A stretch of DNA of 64,000 nt, taken from contig JBNKWI010000005.1 in assembly GCA_050299695.1 (NCBI GenBank), positions 8,474 through 72,473 on the forward strand, written 5' to 3'. This document shows positions 54,725 through 62,331 of this stretch, piece by piece. The DNA is from Ovoidimarina sp050299695. GTDB taxonomy: Bacteria; Pseudomonadota; Alphaproteobacteria; Rhodobacterales; Rhodobacteraceae. The notes under the pieces were generated by a model, which was given only the letters and a program-made list of their open reading frames with translations, ran no database searches and had not been told where the DNA came from. How positions within the stretch are numbered: the first letter of the stretch is position 1; each line of letters begins with the position of its first letter. A program made the translations under genes and the position numbers.

Positions 54725-56016
54725 GCCTCGAATTCACGCTTTGCCTGATCTCGCTCTTCTTCCTCGCCGGGATCGGGATGCCGATCGCCTATGCGATCCT
54801 CCTGTCGGCCTTCGTCTATCTCGCCGCTGCGGGGCAGGGGATCGGCGTGGCCGGCAAGGTGTTGATGGACGGGCTCTACCAGAGCTTCATCCTGCTGGCG
54901 GTGCCGCTTTTCATCGTCGCGGCGAACATCATGAACGCGGGCACGATCTCGGATCGGCTGCTCAGGTTCTGCGTCGGCCTCGTCGGGAGGTTCAAGGGCG
55001 GGCTCGGCCATGTGAACGTGGTGGCCTCGCTGATCTTCTCGGGCATGTCGGGCTCGGCCGTGGCCGACGCCGCGGGGATCGGCAAGATCATCATCGAGAT
55101 GATGACGAAATCGGGTCACTATACCCGCGGCTATGCCGCCGCGATCACCGCCGCCTCGGCTACGATCGGCCCGATCATCCCGCCCTCGATTCCGATGGTA
55201 CTCTACGCGCTCGTCTCGAACAGCTCGATCGGCTACCTGTTCCTCGGCGGGATCGGGCCGGGCCTGTTCATGGGCGCGGTGCTGATGGGCATGAACGGCT
55301 GGATCTCGCATCGCCGGGGGTTCCTGACCGAGGAGGCGGTGCCGCTTTCGGAACTGCCGGCGCTGACGCTCAACGCCTTCCCCGCGCTCCTGATGCCGGC
55401 GATCCTGCTCTACTGCATCTACTGGGGGGTCACCACGCCGACCGAGGCCGCTGCCGTCGCCGCCTTCTACGCGCTGGTCCTCGCGGCGGTGTTCTACCGC
55501 GCGCTGAGCCTCGGCGCCTTCTACCGGATCCTCGTCGAGAGCGCGCGGTCCTCCTCGGCGGTGGGGCTTGTGATCGGCGGGGCGCTGATCCTGAATTACA
55601 TCGTCGCCTCTGAGAACGTCCCCGATCTGGTCGCCGCGCGGCTGGTCGGGCTCGACGTTTCGCCGCTCGCCTTCCTGATCGGGGTGAACGTGCTGCTGCT
55701 GCTCCTCGGCTGCATTCTCGACGCCTCGACGATCATCCTCGTGATCATCCCGCTGTTCCTGCCGTCCTGCCGGGAGCTGGGTATCGATCTGGTGCATTTC
55801 GGCGTGGTCGCCATCGTCAACTGCATGATCGGGTTGATTACGCCGCCCTACGGGATCCTGCTCTTCGTCATCAACGCGGTGACGCGGATTCCCCTGGGCG
55901 AGATCATCCGCGAGGTGCTGCCCTTCCTTGCGGTGCTGGTGCTCGCGCTTCTCGCGATGATCCTGGTCCCCGGCATCGTGCTCTTCCTGCCCCGGCTCAT
56001 GGGGTATCAGGGCTAG
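54721..56016 (+). CDS. TRAP transporter large permease (DctM family)
   Basis: 431 residues, about 12-13 helices. DctM features include AVPLFIVAANIMNAGTIS, GLGHVNVVASLIFSGMSGSA, ITAASATIGPIIPPSIPMVLY, YWGVTTPTEAAAVAAFYAL and GLITPPYGILLFVINAVT. It forms the sodium-coupled pathway of this TRAP importer. Last gene of the P-Q-M operon; a dispersed palindrome lies about 60 bases past its stop. Substrate unknown. Confidence 0.94.
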   Translation: MSLEFTLCLISLFFLAGIGMPIAYAILLSAFVYLAAAGQGIGVAGKVLMDGLYQSFILLAVPLFIVAANIMNAGTISDRLLRFCVGLVGRFKGGLGHVNVVASLIFSGMSGSAVADAAGIGKIIIEMMTKSGHYTRGYAAAITAASATIGPIIPPSIPMVLYALVSNSSIGYLFLGGIGPGLFMGAVLMGMNGWISHRRGFLTEEAVPLSELPALTLNAFPALLMPAILLYCIYWGVTTPTEAAAVAAFYALVLAAVFYRALSLGAFYRILVESARSSSAVGLVIGGALILNYIVASENVPDLVAARLVGLDVSPLAFLIGVNVLLLLLGCILDASTIILVIIPLFLPSCRELGIDLVHFGVVAIVNCMIGLITPPYGILLFVINAVTRIPLGEIIREVLPFLAVLVLALLAMILVPGIVLFLPRLMGYQG

Positions 56017-56074
56017 CTCGATCCGGACGATCGTCATTGCGATCCTATCGGCGTCGCGTCCGGCCGTATCCGCC

Positions 56075-56115
56075 GGGGCGCTGCCCCGGACCCCGGGATT
56101 TCCGGACCCAAAGAA
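56075..56115 (+). repeat. Dispersed intergenic palindrome, family B copy 3
   Basis: GGGGCGCTGCCCC hairpin, then the tail ACCCCGGGATTTCCGGACCC and AAAGA. It lies between the ends of the convergent TRAP operon and the gene at 56127-56633. Confidence 0.75.
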
Positions 56116-56126
56116 ATGTCTCGCGG

Positions 56127-56633
56127 TCAGCCAGCGACCTGCGCCTGGAAGACGGTTTCGGCGTTGCGTGCGACCGGAGCGGGTACTGCGCTGCGGTGTC
56201 CGGTTTCGGCCTGCGCCGTCCGGAGCATGTCTAGGAAATGTTCGATCGCGTCGGTCGGATCGCCGGACCGGCGCGCCAGGGAGAGCTGGGTTTCGGTCGA
56301 AGCGACGAGGTCCCCGGGCCGGGTTGGGTCGTAGGGCTCGACCGCGCGGCCGGTCGCCTCGGCGACGGATTCGGCGAGATGCGCCTGGAACCGTTCGCCG
56401 CGGGTCAGGAGCATCATCATGAATTTCGTGTCGGCGAAGTCCTGGTCCTGAAGCTCCTTCGCGAGCCGGTCGATCTCGCGGGGGGAGATCGCGTTCAAGT
56501 CGTATGTCGCGAAGGGGGAAAAATCCGTGGAAGTTCGAGGTGGATCGCCGCGGCCGGTTTCGGTCGCCGGCACGGACGGGGCGGCGGGGGAGGCATGAGG
56601 GCCGGTCCGGGCCGGCGGGGGTGAGATCTGCAT
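56127..56633 (-). CDS. Hypothetical protein, Pro-rich N-terminus
   Basis: 168 residues from the ATG at 56633. The first ~45 are Pro/Ala/Thr-rich and look disordered; the rest is helical: FATYDLNAISPREIDRLAKE, MMMLLTRGERFQAHLAESVA and DAIEHFLDMLRTAQAE. No signal peptide or known domain. The helix-rich, Met-containing part could be a small regulatory or flagellar-type accessory protein, but I have no evidence for one. The open frame extends upstream to 56780 without a better start. Confidence 0.6.
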   Translation of the reverse strand: MQISPPPARTGPHASPAAPSVPATETGRGDPPRTSTDFSPFATYDLNAISPREIDRLAKELQDQDFADTKFMMMLLTRGERFQAHLAESVAEATGRAVEPYDPTRPGDLVASTETQLSLARRSGDPTDAIEHFLDMLRTAQAETGHRSAVPAPVARNAETVFQAQVAG

Positions 56634-56880
56634 CGCGAAAACCTTCTGCTTTCTGAGTGCCCGCATCCTCCCGGGGACAGCTTTCGAATGCCTGAACGCT
56701 TCAATTCGCCGGTATTTTCCGTGGCGGCGGGGCCGCCGGGCAAAGCCCGATCTGTGCCCGTTGGGCTGGCTTCGGGGCACGTCCAGCCGGAGCCTCGTCC
56801 CTCCGTTTGTCAGGAATTTAATTGTCTGGCACTTCTAGGCGAGAGGGGCGAGTCGCTTGGAGGAGGGGTGCGGCGGATCC

Positions 56881-57621
56881 ATGCGGACAATGAGGCGCGC
56901 GCATTGGCTGGCGTTTTTCGGGACGGTGATCCTGGCCTGGGCCGTGCTTTTCGCCATGGCGGTGTCCGCCAGGCTGGCTCCCGGCTACGATGCCGACCTC
57001 CTGGCCGCGATCTGCGGGGCGACGCCGGGGAGCGCCGGGCCGGGGTCGGCGGTGGCGATGTGGCTCCTGATGAGCGGGGCGATGATGGCGCCGACGGCGG
57101 TGCCGGCGTTCCGGACTTATGACGATCTGAGCCATGCGGCGCCCACGTCCTTTGCGTGGCTCCTGGGCGGGTTCCTGGCGGTCTGGGGCGAGTTCGCGGT
57201 GCTGGCGGGGCTCGGGCAATACGCGCTTTTCCGGGCGGGGCTCGTGGACGGGCTGGGGCAGAGCCGTTCGGCGCTGTTCGCGGCGGCGCTCCTGGCGGGT
57301 GCCGGGGCCTATCAGTTCAGCGCGCTCAAGGCGGCCTGCGTCGCGCGCTGCCGGGCACCGCTCGCGTTCTTCGTGGAGCACTGGGCGGAGGGGCCCTGGC
57401 GGAACGGGCTCCGGCTCGGCGCGGATTGCCTGGGCTGCTGCTGGGCGCTGATGCTCCTGGGCTTCGTGGGCGGCGTGATGAGCCTCGGCTTCATGGGTCT
57501 CGCGCTGGTCTTGATGGTGCTCGAGAAGCTGCCGGAGATCGGCCGCCGGGTGACCCGTCCGCTGGGCGCCGCGTTGATCGTGGCGGCTGCGATGGAGGCC
57601 GTTTCGGCCGTGATTTCATAG
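56881..57621 (+). CDS. DUF2182 membrane protein
   Basis: 246 residues with about six helices. The DUF2182 signature is present: AMWLLMSGAMMAPTAVPAFR, YQFSALKAACVARCRAPLAF (Cys pair) and DCLGCCWALMLLGFVGGVMS. The family is described as predicted metal-binding integral membrane protein. The ATG at 56881 follows GGAGGAGGGG by 12 bases; an ATG at 56890 is possible. It pairs with the DUF1326 gene 16 bases downstream, a common arrangement. Confidence 0.87.
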   Translation: MRTMRRAHWLAFFGTVILAWAVLFAMAVSARLAPGYDADLLAAICGATPGSAGPGSAVAMWLLMSGAMMAPTAVPAFRTYDDLSHAAPTSFAWLLGGFLAVWGEFAVLAGLGQYALFRAGLVDGLGQSRSALFAAALLAGAGAYQFSALKAACVARCRAPLAFFVEHWAEGPWRNGLRLGADCLGCCWALMLLGFVGGVMSLGFMGLALVLMVLEKLPEIGRRVTRPLGAALIVAAAMEAVSAVIS

Positions 57622-57637
57622 ATCGGGGGAGGCGAGA

Positions 57638-58267
57638 ATGCCCTTGGATATCGACGGAACCGTGCCCTGGAGCATCAAGGGCGAACTGATCCTGAACTGC
57701 AATTGCACCGTGTTCTGCCCCTGCGTGGTGAGCCTCGGCAAGCACCCGCCGACTGAGGGCTATTGCCAGGCCTGGTCGGGGGTGCGGATCGACGAGGGCC
57801 GCTATGGCGAGACCGACCTTTCGGGGCTGAACGTGGGCCTGGTGCTGGAGATCCCGGGGCTGATGGGCCGGGGCAACTGGAAGGCGGCGGCCTATATCGA
57901 CGAGCGGGCGAGCGACGCGGCCCTCGACGCGCTGATCGGCATCTTCTCGGGCCGGGCGCGGGGCACGACGGGGCTTTTCGGCGTGCTGGTGAGCGAGTTC
58001 CTGGGTGCCGAGCGGGCGCCGGTGTCCTATGAGAACGAGGGCAACGCGCGGCGCCTGACGGTCGGCAAGAAGATCCAGGGCGAGGTGGTGCCGGTCGCGG
58101 GCAGGGACGGGGGCGACATCGTGGTGTCGAACACCGAATACTGGATGGGCCCCGACATCACCGTCGCGATGGCCACGAAGGGACGGGTGCGCGCCTATGG
58201 CCGGGTCTGGGATTTCGACGGGCGCTCCGCCGAGATCTGCCGGATCGACTGGTCCGGGCCGCGCTGA
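57638..58267 (+). CDS. DUF1326 protein
   Basis: 209 residues. The N-terminal motif LNCNCTVFCPCVVSLG (Cys21, Cys23, Cys27, Cys29) is the DUF1326 hallmark, likely a metal site. The rest is beta-rich (GRGNWKAAAYIDE, VVSNTEYWMGPDITVAM). It is encoded with DUF2182 in many genomes, suggesting a two-component membrane/soluble metal system of unknown purpose. The acyl-CoA synthetase gene begins 22 bases later. Confidence 0.88.
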   Translation: MPLDIDGTVPWSIKGELILNCNCTVFCPCVVSLGKHPPTEGYCQAWSGVRIDEGRYGETDLSGLNVGLVLEIPGLMGRGNWKAAAYIDERASDAALDALIGIFSGRARGTTGLFGVLVSEFLGAERAPVSYENEGNARRLTVGKKIQGEVVPVAGRDGGDIVVSNTEYWMGPDITVAMATKGRVRAYGRVWDFDGRSAEICRIDWSGPR

Positions 58268-58289
58268 CGCCAGCCAGGGAGGGGCTGCC

Positions 58290-59909
58290 ATGAAGGAAGA
58301 TTTCGACGCGCCGGGTCGGGTGCCGGCGAACCACGTGCCGCTCTCGCCGGTATCGTTCCTGAACCGGGCGGTAGAGGTCCATGCCGACCGGACGGCGACG
58401 GTCTATGAGCCGGTGCGGCGGACATGGGCCGAGACCGGCGCACGGATCCGCGCGGTGGCCGGCGCGCTCCGGGCGCGGGGCGTCGGGTTGGGCGACAGCG
58501 TTGCGGTGATCGCGCCGAACATTCCGGAGATGTTCGAGCTGCATTTCGCGGTGCCGATGGCGGGGGGCGTGCTGACCGCGCTGAACACCCGGCTCGAGGC
58601 GGAGACGGTGGCCTATATCCTCGACCATTCGGAGAGCCGGCTGGCGATCGTGGATACCCAGTACCGGCCGCTTTTCGACGCGGCGCTGGCGCTTCTGGGG
58701 CGCGAGGTTCCGGTGGTCGAGATCGTTGACGGGCAGGGGCCGGCGCCGGAAGGGAGCGGCGGTGCGACCTACGAGGATCTGGCCGCACATGCGCCTTTTA
58801 CGGGCGACGGGCTGCCCGAGGACGAATGGCAGGCGATCGCGCTCAACTACACTTCGGGCACCTCGGGGCGGCCCAAGGGGGTGATCTATCACCACCGGGG
58901 CGCCTACCTGATTTCGCTCGGAACAGCGGTGGGCTGGCCGGCGGGGCATGAGCCCTCCTATCTCTCGGTGGTGCCGATGTTCCATTGCAACGGCTGGGGC
59001 CATCCCTGGATGATGCCCATCGTCGGGGGGAAGTCGGTTTTCGTGCGCCAGCCCGAGCCGAAGCGCATGTTCGCGGCCATTGCGGCGGAGGGGGTGACCC
59101 ATTTCGGCGGTGCGCCGGTGATCCTGCAGATGCTGGCCGAGAGCCCGGACGCGCCGAAGACGCCGTTCGATCCGCCGATCCATGCCTTCACCGCGGGGGC
59201 GCCGCCGCCGGCGGCGATCCTCGAGCGGAGCGCGGCGATGGGGCTCGACGTGATGCATGTCTACGGGCTGACCGAGACCTATGGCCATATCTCGCAATGC
59301 CTGCCGCAGCCCGACTGGGAGGGGCTCGACGCGGAGGCGCTGGCCGAGCGTCGTTCGCGCCAGGGCGTGGCGTTCCCGATGGTCGAGGGTGTCGCGGTGT
59401 TCGACCGGGAGACCGGCCAGCCGGTGCCGCGCGACGGGGTCACCCAGGGCGAGATCGCGATCCGGGGCAACGTGGTGATGAAGGGTTACTACCGGAATCC
59501 CGAGGCCACGGCGGAGGCGTTCAAGGGCGGATGGTTCTGGTCGGGCGACGCGGCGGTGGTGCATCCCGACGGCTATATCCAGATCCGCGACCGGCTGAAG
59601 GACGTGATCATCTCGGGCGGCGAGAATGTCTCGTCGGTGGAGGTGGAGAACGTGCTCTACCGTCACCCGGACGTGCAGACCGCCGCCGTGGTGGCGCGCG
59701 CCGACCCGAAATGGGGCGAGGTGCCCTGTGCCTTCGTCGAGCTGCGCCCGGGCGCAGTGGCGGACGAAGAGGCGATCATCCAATTCTGCCGGGAGCGGCT
59801 CGCGGGGTTCAAGACGCCGAAATCGGTGATCTTCACCGAGATACCGAAAACCTCCACCGGCAAGATCCAGAAGTTCCTGCTCCGGAACCGTGCGAGGGAG
59901 CTTGGGTAG
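58290..59909 (+). CDS. Acyl-CoA synthetase (AMP-forming), DMSP-locus type
   Basis: 539-residue ANL-superfamily ligase. ATP motif YTSGTSGRPKGVIY, YGLTETYGH, GDAAVVHPDGYIQIRDRLKD and GGENVSSVEVE are intact, and catalytic Lys525 sits in TSTGKIQK. It activates a carboxylic acid as acyl-CoA. Placed directly before dmdA and acuI it probably worked on methylmercaptopropionate (the DmdB role) or a related short acid; but the N-terminus does not look like the DmdB proteins I remember, so I give no symbol. The ATG has GGGAGGGG upstream; its TAG abuts the dmdA ATG. Confidence 0.9.
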   Translation: MKEDFDAPGRVPANHVPLSPVSFLNRAVEVHADRTATVYEPVRRTWAETGARIRAVAGALRARGVGLGDSVAVIAPNIPEMFELHFAVPMAGGVLTALNTRLEAETVAYILDHSESRLAIVDTQYRPLFDAALALLGREVPVVEIVDGQGPAPEGSGGATYEDLAAHAPFTGDGLPEDEWQAIALNYTSGTSGRPKGVIYHHRGAYLISLGTAVGWPAGHEPSYLSVVPMFHCNGWGHPWMMPIVGGKSVFVRQPEPKRMFAAIAAEGVTHFGGAPVILQMLAESPDAPKTPFDPPIHAFTAGAPPPAAILERSAAMGLDVMHVYGLTETYGHISQCLPQPDWEGLDAEALAERRSRQGVAFPMVEGVAVFDRETGQPVPRDGVTQGEIAIRGNVVMKGYYRNPEATAEAFKGGWFWSGDAAVVHPDGYIQIRDRLKDVIISGGENVSSVEVENVLYRHPDVQTAAVVARADPKWGEVPCAFVELRPGAVADEEAIIQFCRERLAGFKTPKSVIFTEIPKTSTGKIQKFLLRNRARELG

Positions 59910-60582
59910 ATGGCGCAGATCTCGCTTTCCCGCCGGCTCCGGCGCGCGCCGTTCGGCGGCGGGGTCGAGGCTGCCGGGGTCAATGCCTACACGGTGTACA
60001 ACCACATGCTCCTGCCCACGGTGTTCCGCTCGGTCGAGGAGGATTACCGGCACCTCAAGGCGGCGGTGCAGGTCTGGGACGTGGCCTGCGAGCGGCAGAT
60101 CGAGATCCGCGGGCCGGAGGCGGCGAAGCTGGTGCAGATGCTGTCCCCGCGCGACCCGCGCGGGATGTTGCCCGGCCAGTGTTGCTACATGCCATCGTCG
60201 ACGAGACCGGTGGCATGCTGAATGACCGGTGGATCTCCATCGCCGACAGCGACCTGCTCTACCGGGTGAATGGGATCGCCTGCGGCGACAGGCTCGACGT
60301 CCTGGTGGACGAGCCCGACATCTCGCCGCTCGCGGCGCAGGGGCCCAAGTCCGATGATCTGATGGCGGCGGTGTTCGGCGAGGGCTGCGCGCGGTGAAGT
60401 TCTTCCGATCCGTCATTTCGCGTTCCAGGCCCGTGTCGTCGGCGGCCTGGCCGCCGGAATTCGGTGCCAATGTCGCGATCGGCATGGTGCGGATGACCCA
60501 TTGGGACCCCGGGCCAGAGATTACCGTCGAGACGACGGCGGGTGTGCAGCCGGGCGTGGTTCAAGAGAAGTTCTGGAGCTGA
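59910..60582 (+). pseudogene. dmdA: Dimethylsulfoniopropionate demethylase remnant, multiply frameshifted and deleted
   Basis: The first frame gives a clear DmdA start (SRRLRRAPFGGGVEAAGVNA, YTVYNHMLLPTVF, VQVWDVACERQIEIRGPEA). At about 60192 one base is missing; the sequence continues in another frame from 60194 (IVDETGGMLND, RWISIADSDLLYRVNG, EPDISPLAAQGPKSDDLM) and lacks about ten residues between ND and RW. At about 60395 it shifts again, and a third frame resumes as PEFGANVAIGMV ... VVQEKFWS, the normal C-terminus. About 420 bases of the middle/C-terminal part are gone (intact DmdA is about 365 residues). The folate-dependent GcvT-like enzyme cannot be made. Neighbours on both sides remain intact. 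Confidence 0.88.
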
Positions 60583-60591
60583 GGAGAAGAG

Positions 60592-61578
60592 ATGTTCAAG
60601 GCATTGGTGGTTCGCAAGGACGAGGACAGCGGCAAGACGCAGGCAGCGGTCGAGGAGATCGGCGAGGAGCAGCTGCCCGCCGGCGACGTGACCGTGGCGG
60701 TCGAGTACTCGACGGTGAACTACAAGGACGGGCTCTGCATCGGTCCGGGCGGCGGTCTGGTGCGCGCCTGGCCGCATGTGCCGGGGATCGACTTCGCGGG
60801 CATTGTCGAGAGCTCGGAGGACCCGCGCTACAAGCCGGGCGACAAGGTGGTGCTGACCGGCTGGCGCGTGGGCGAAGTGCATTGGGGCGGCTATGCACAG
60901 AAGGCGCGGGTGAAGGCCGACTGGCTGGTGCCCCTGCCCGCCGGGCTGACCACGCGGCAGGCGATGGCGGTGGGCACGGCGGGCTTCACCGCGATGCTGG
61001 CGGTGATGGCGCTCGAGGATCACGGGATCAAGGACGGGCCGGTGCTGGTCACAGGGGCGGCGGGCGGCGTGGGCTCGGTCGCGACGGCGATCCTCGCGAA
61101 GCTTGGTCATGAGGTGGCGGGCGTCACCGGGCGGCCCGAGACGGCGGAATACCTGAAGAGCCTCGGCGCGACGCGGATCGTCGCGCGGGAGGAGATCGCC
61201 GAGACGGTGAAGCGGCCGCTCGAGACCGAGACCTGGGGTGGCTGCGTCGATGCGGTGGGGGGCGCGATGCTGGCCCGGGTGCTGGGGCAGTTGAAATACG
61301 GCGCCTCGGTCGCGGCGGTCGGGCTCGCGGGCGGCACGGCGCTGCCGGCGACGGTGATCCCTTTCCTGCTCAGGGGGGTGAACCTCCTTGGCATCGACAG
61401 CGTGATGCAGCCCTACGCGAACCGGCTGCGCGCCTGGGAGCGGATCGCGAAGGATCTGCCGATGGACCGGCTCGAGGCGATGATCCGGCCGGCGGTGCTG
61501 GCGGATCTGCCGGGGCTGGGTGCTGCCATTCTCAGGGGTCAGATCCGGGGGCGCGTGGTCGTCGACGTGAACGCGTAG
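60592..61578 (+). CDS. acuI: Acrylyl-CoA reductase (NADPH)
   Basis: 328-residue MDR-family reductase that turns acryloyl-CoA into propionyl-CoA, detoxifying acrylate from DMSP. AcuI-type features: FKALVVRKDEDSGKTQA, VEYSTVNYKDGLCIGPGGG, HVPGIDFAGIVESSED, WRVGEVHWGGYAQ, the nucleotide loop VTGAAGGVGSVA, GRPETAEYLKSLGA and LLGIDSVMQPYANRLRAW. No zinc site, as expected. GAGGAGAAGAG lies upstream. It follows dmdA in known roseobacter dmdA-acuI operons, and survives here although dmdA is decayed. Confidence 0.95.
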   Translation: MFKALVVRKDEDSGKTQAAVEEIGEEQLPAGDVTVAVEYSTVNYKDGLCIGPGGGLVRAWPHVPGIDFAGIVESSEDPRYKPGDKVVLTGWRVGEVHWGGYAQKARVKADWLVPLPAGLTTRQAMAVGTAGFTAMLAVMALEDHGIKDGPVLVTGAAGGVGSVATAILAKLGHEVAGVTGRPETAEYLKSLGATRIVAREEIAETVKRPLETETWGGCVDAVGGAMLARVLGQLKYGASVAAVGLAGGTALPATVIPFLLRGVNLLGIDSVMQPYANRLRAWERIAKDLPMDRLEAMIRPAVLADLPGLGAAILRGQIRGRVVVDVNA

Positions 61579-61680
61579 CGGGAAGGGGCGTGCCTCCGGC
61601 GCGGTGCCGCGCCGCAGTCCGCGCGCTCCGAGTCCTGAATTCGGCTATGCCTTGCCCCGCCCGAACAGCGCCGAAGGCGT

Positions 61681-61822
61681 CGGGCGAGCGCCTGCCCGTG
61701 TCACGCCGGAGGCGTGCCTCCGGCACGACCGGGCTGGCGCTTCGGGGACGCTTGCGCGGACCTCCGAGGCCGGAGGTACGTTCAGCCGTTGCTGCGCCAT
61801 CCCACGGGCAGGCGCTCGCCCG
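61681..61822. repeat. Dispersed inverted-repeat element, family A copy 3
   Basis: CGGGCGAGCGCCTGCCCGTG (61681-61700) and its exact inverse at 61803-61822, about 100 bases apart, with GCCGTTGCTGCGCCATCC next to the right arm as in copy 1 at the window start. Same layout as 24493-24627. Confidence 0.8.
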
Positions 61823-61889
61823 GCTCCGCACCTCGGTGGGGCGGACGAGGCGGCCGTGCGCGCGCGGGAACGCGCCCTGCCATCCGCAC

Positions 61890-61915
61890 AAAAAAAAGCC
61901 GCACCTAAGTGCGGC
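61890..61915 (-). terminator. Strong Rho-independent terminator on the minus strand
   Basis: Read on the minus strand: GCCGCAC, loop of four, GTGCGGC, then a run of eight T. The stem occupies 61898-61904 and 61909-61915 and the T-run 61890-61897. No minus-strand gene is recognisable upstream of it (61916-62331). Confidence 0.8.
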
Positions 61916-62331
61916 CTGTCCAGTCAGGGAGGAACCATACCGCCCGGCCGGAGCCGGGGAAAAAATCCGTCGTCGATACCTGTTTCAATCGGGGGCGCCA
62001 AATGGCGCCTGGCTGGCGAGACCGGTACCGCCGTCGATTTAGGCATAGCACAGAAATCGTGCTTGTGCGCATGCAGAAAACGCTTGCCCGGGCGACGTTG
62101 CAGGATCGGCACAGTTCCATGCGCTGAGTGCATGGCTTCCGGTGCAACTCCAGCATGTAAGCCTCTGGTGCAACTGCAGGTTCGGGATTGCACGCGGCTT
62201 TCCGCCCGCGCGGACCCCGGGTGCACGAAAAAGCGGCATCTGGCTATTACCTGCCCATTCCGGGCCGTTCCGGCTTGAAGAATCCGCCCCGTTGTTCAGA
62301 ACATCCGGGGCCTGCAGAACGGGAACCAGCC

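Larger units (their letters stand above)
61579..62331. other. 753-base stretch without a recognisable gene
   Basis: Contains a family A repeat (61681-61822), a minus-strand terminator (61890-61915), and about 400 bases to its right with small hairpins (GGCGCCAAATGGCGCC near 61995) and two direct copies of GGTGCAACT(C/G)CAG at 62141-62153 and 62167-62179. Short open frames exist on both strands but none has a convincing start, ribosome site or composition. A minus-strand RNA ending at the terminator is possible. Confidence 0.55.

Noticed and set aside
59910..60221. The 103-codon dmdA N-terminal frame as a functional short protein
   Set aside because: It ends by frameshift inside the folate-binding fold, and the displaced remainder lies in other frames just downstream, so it is a pseudogene fragment.
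61916..62331. tmRNA, 6S RNA or tRNA ending at the minus-strand terminator
   Set aside because: I could not find a tRNA-like acceptor/T-arm, a tag-coding frame or the 6S bubble layout; only the terminator is supported.
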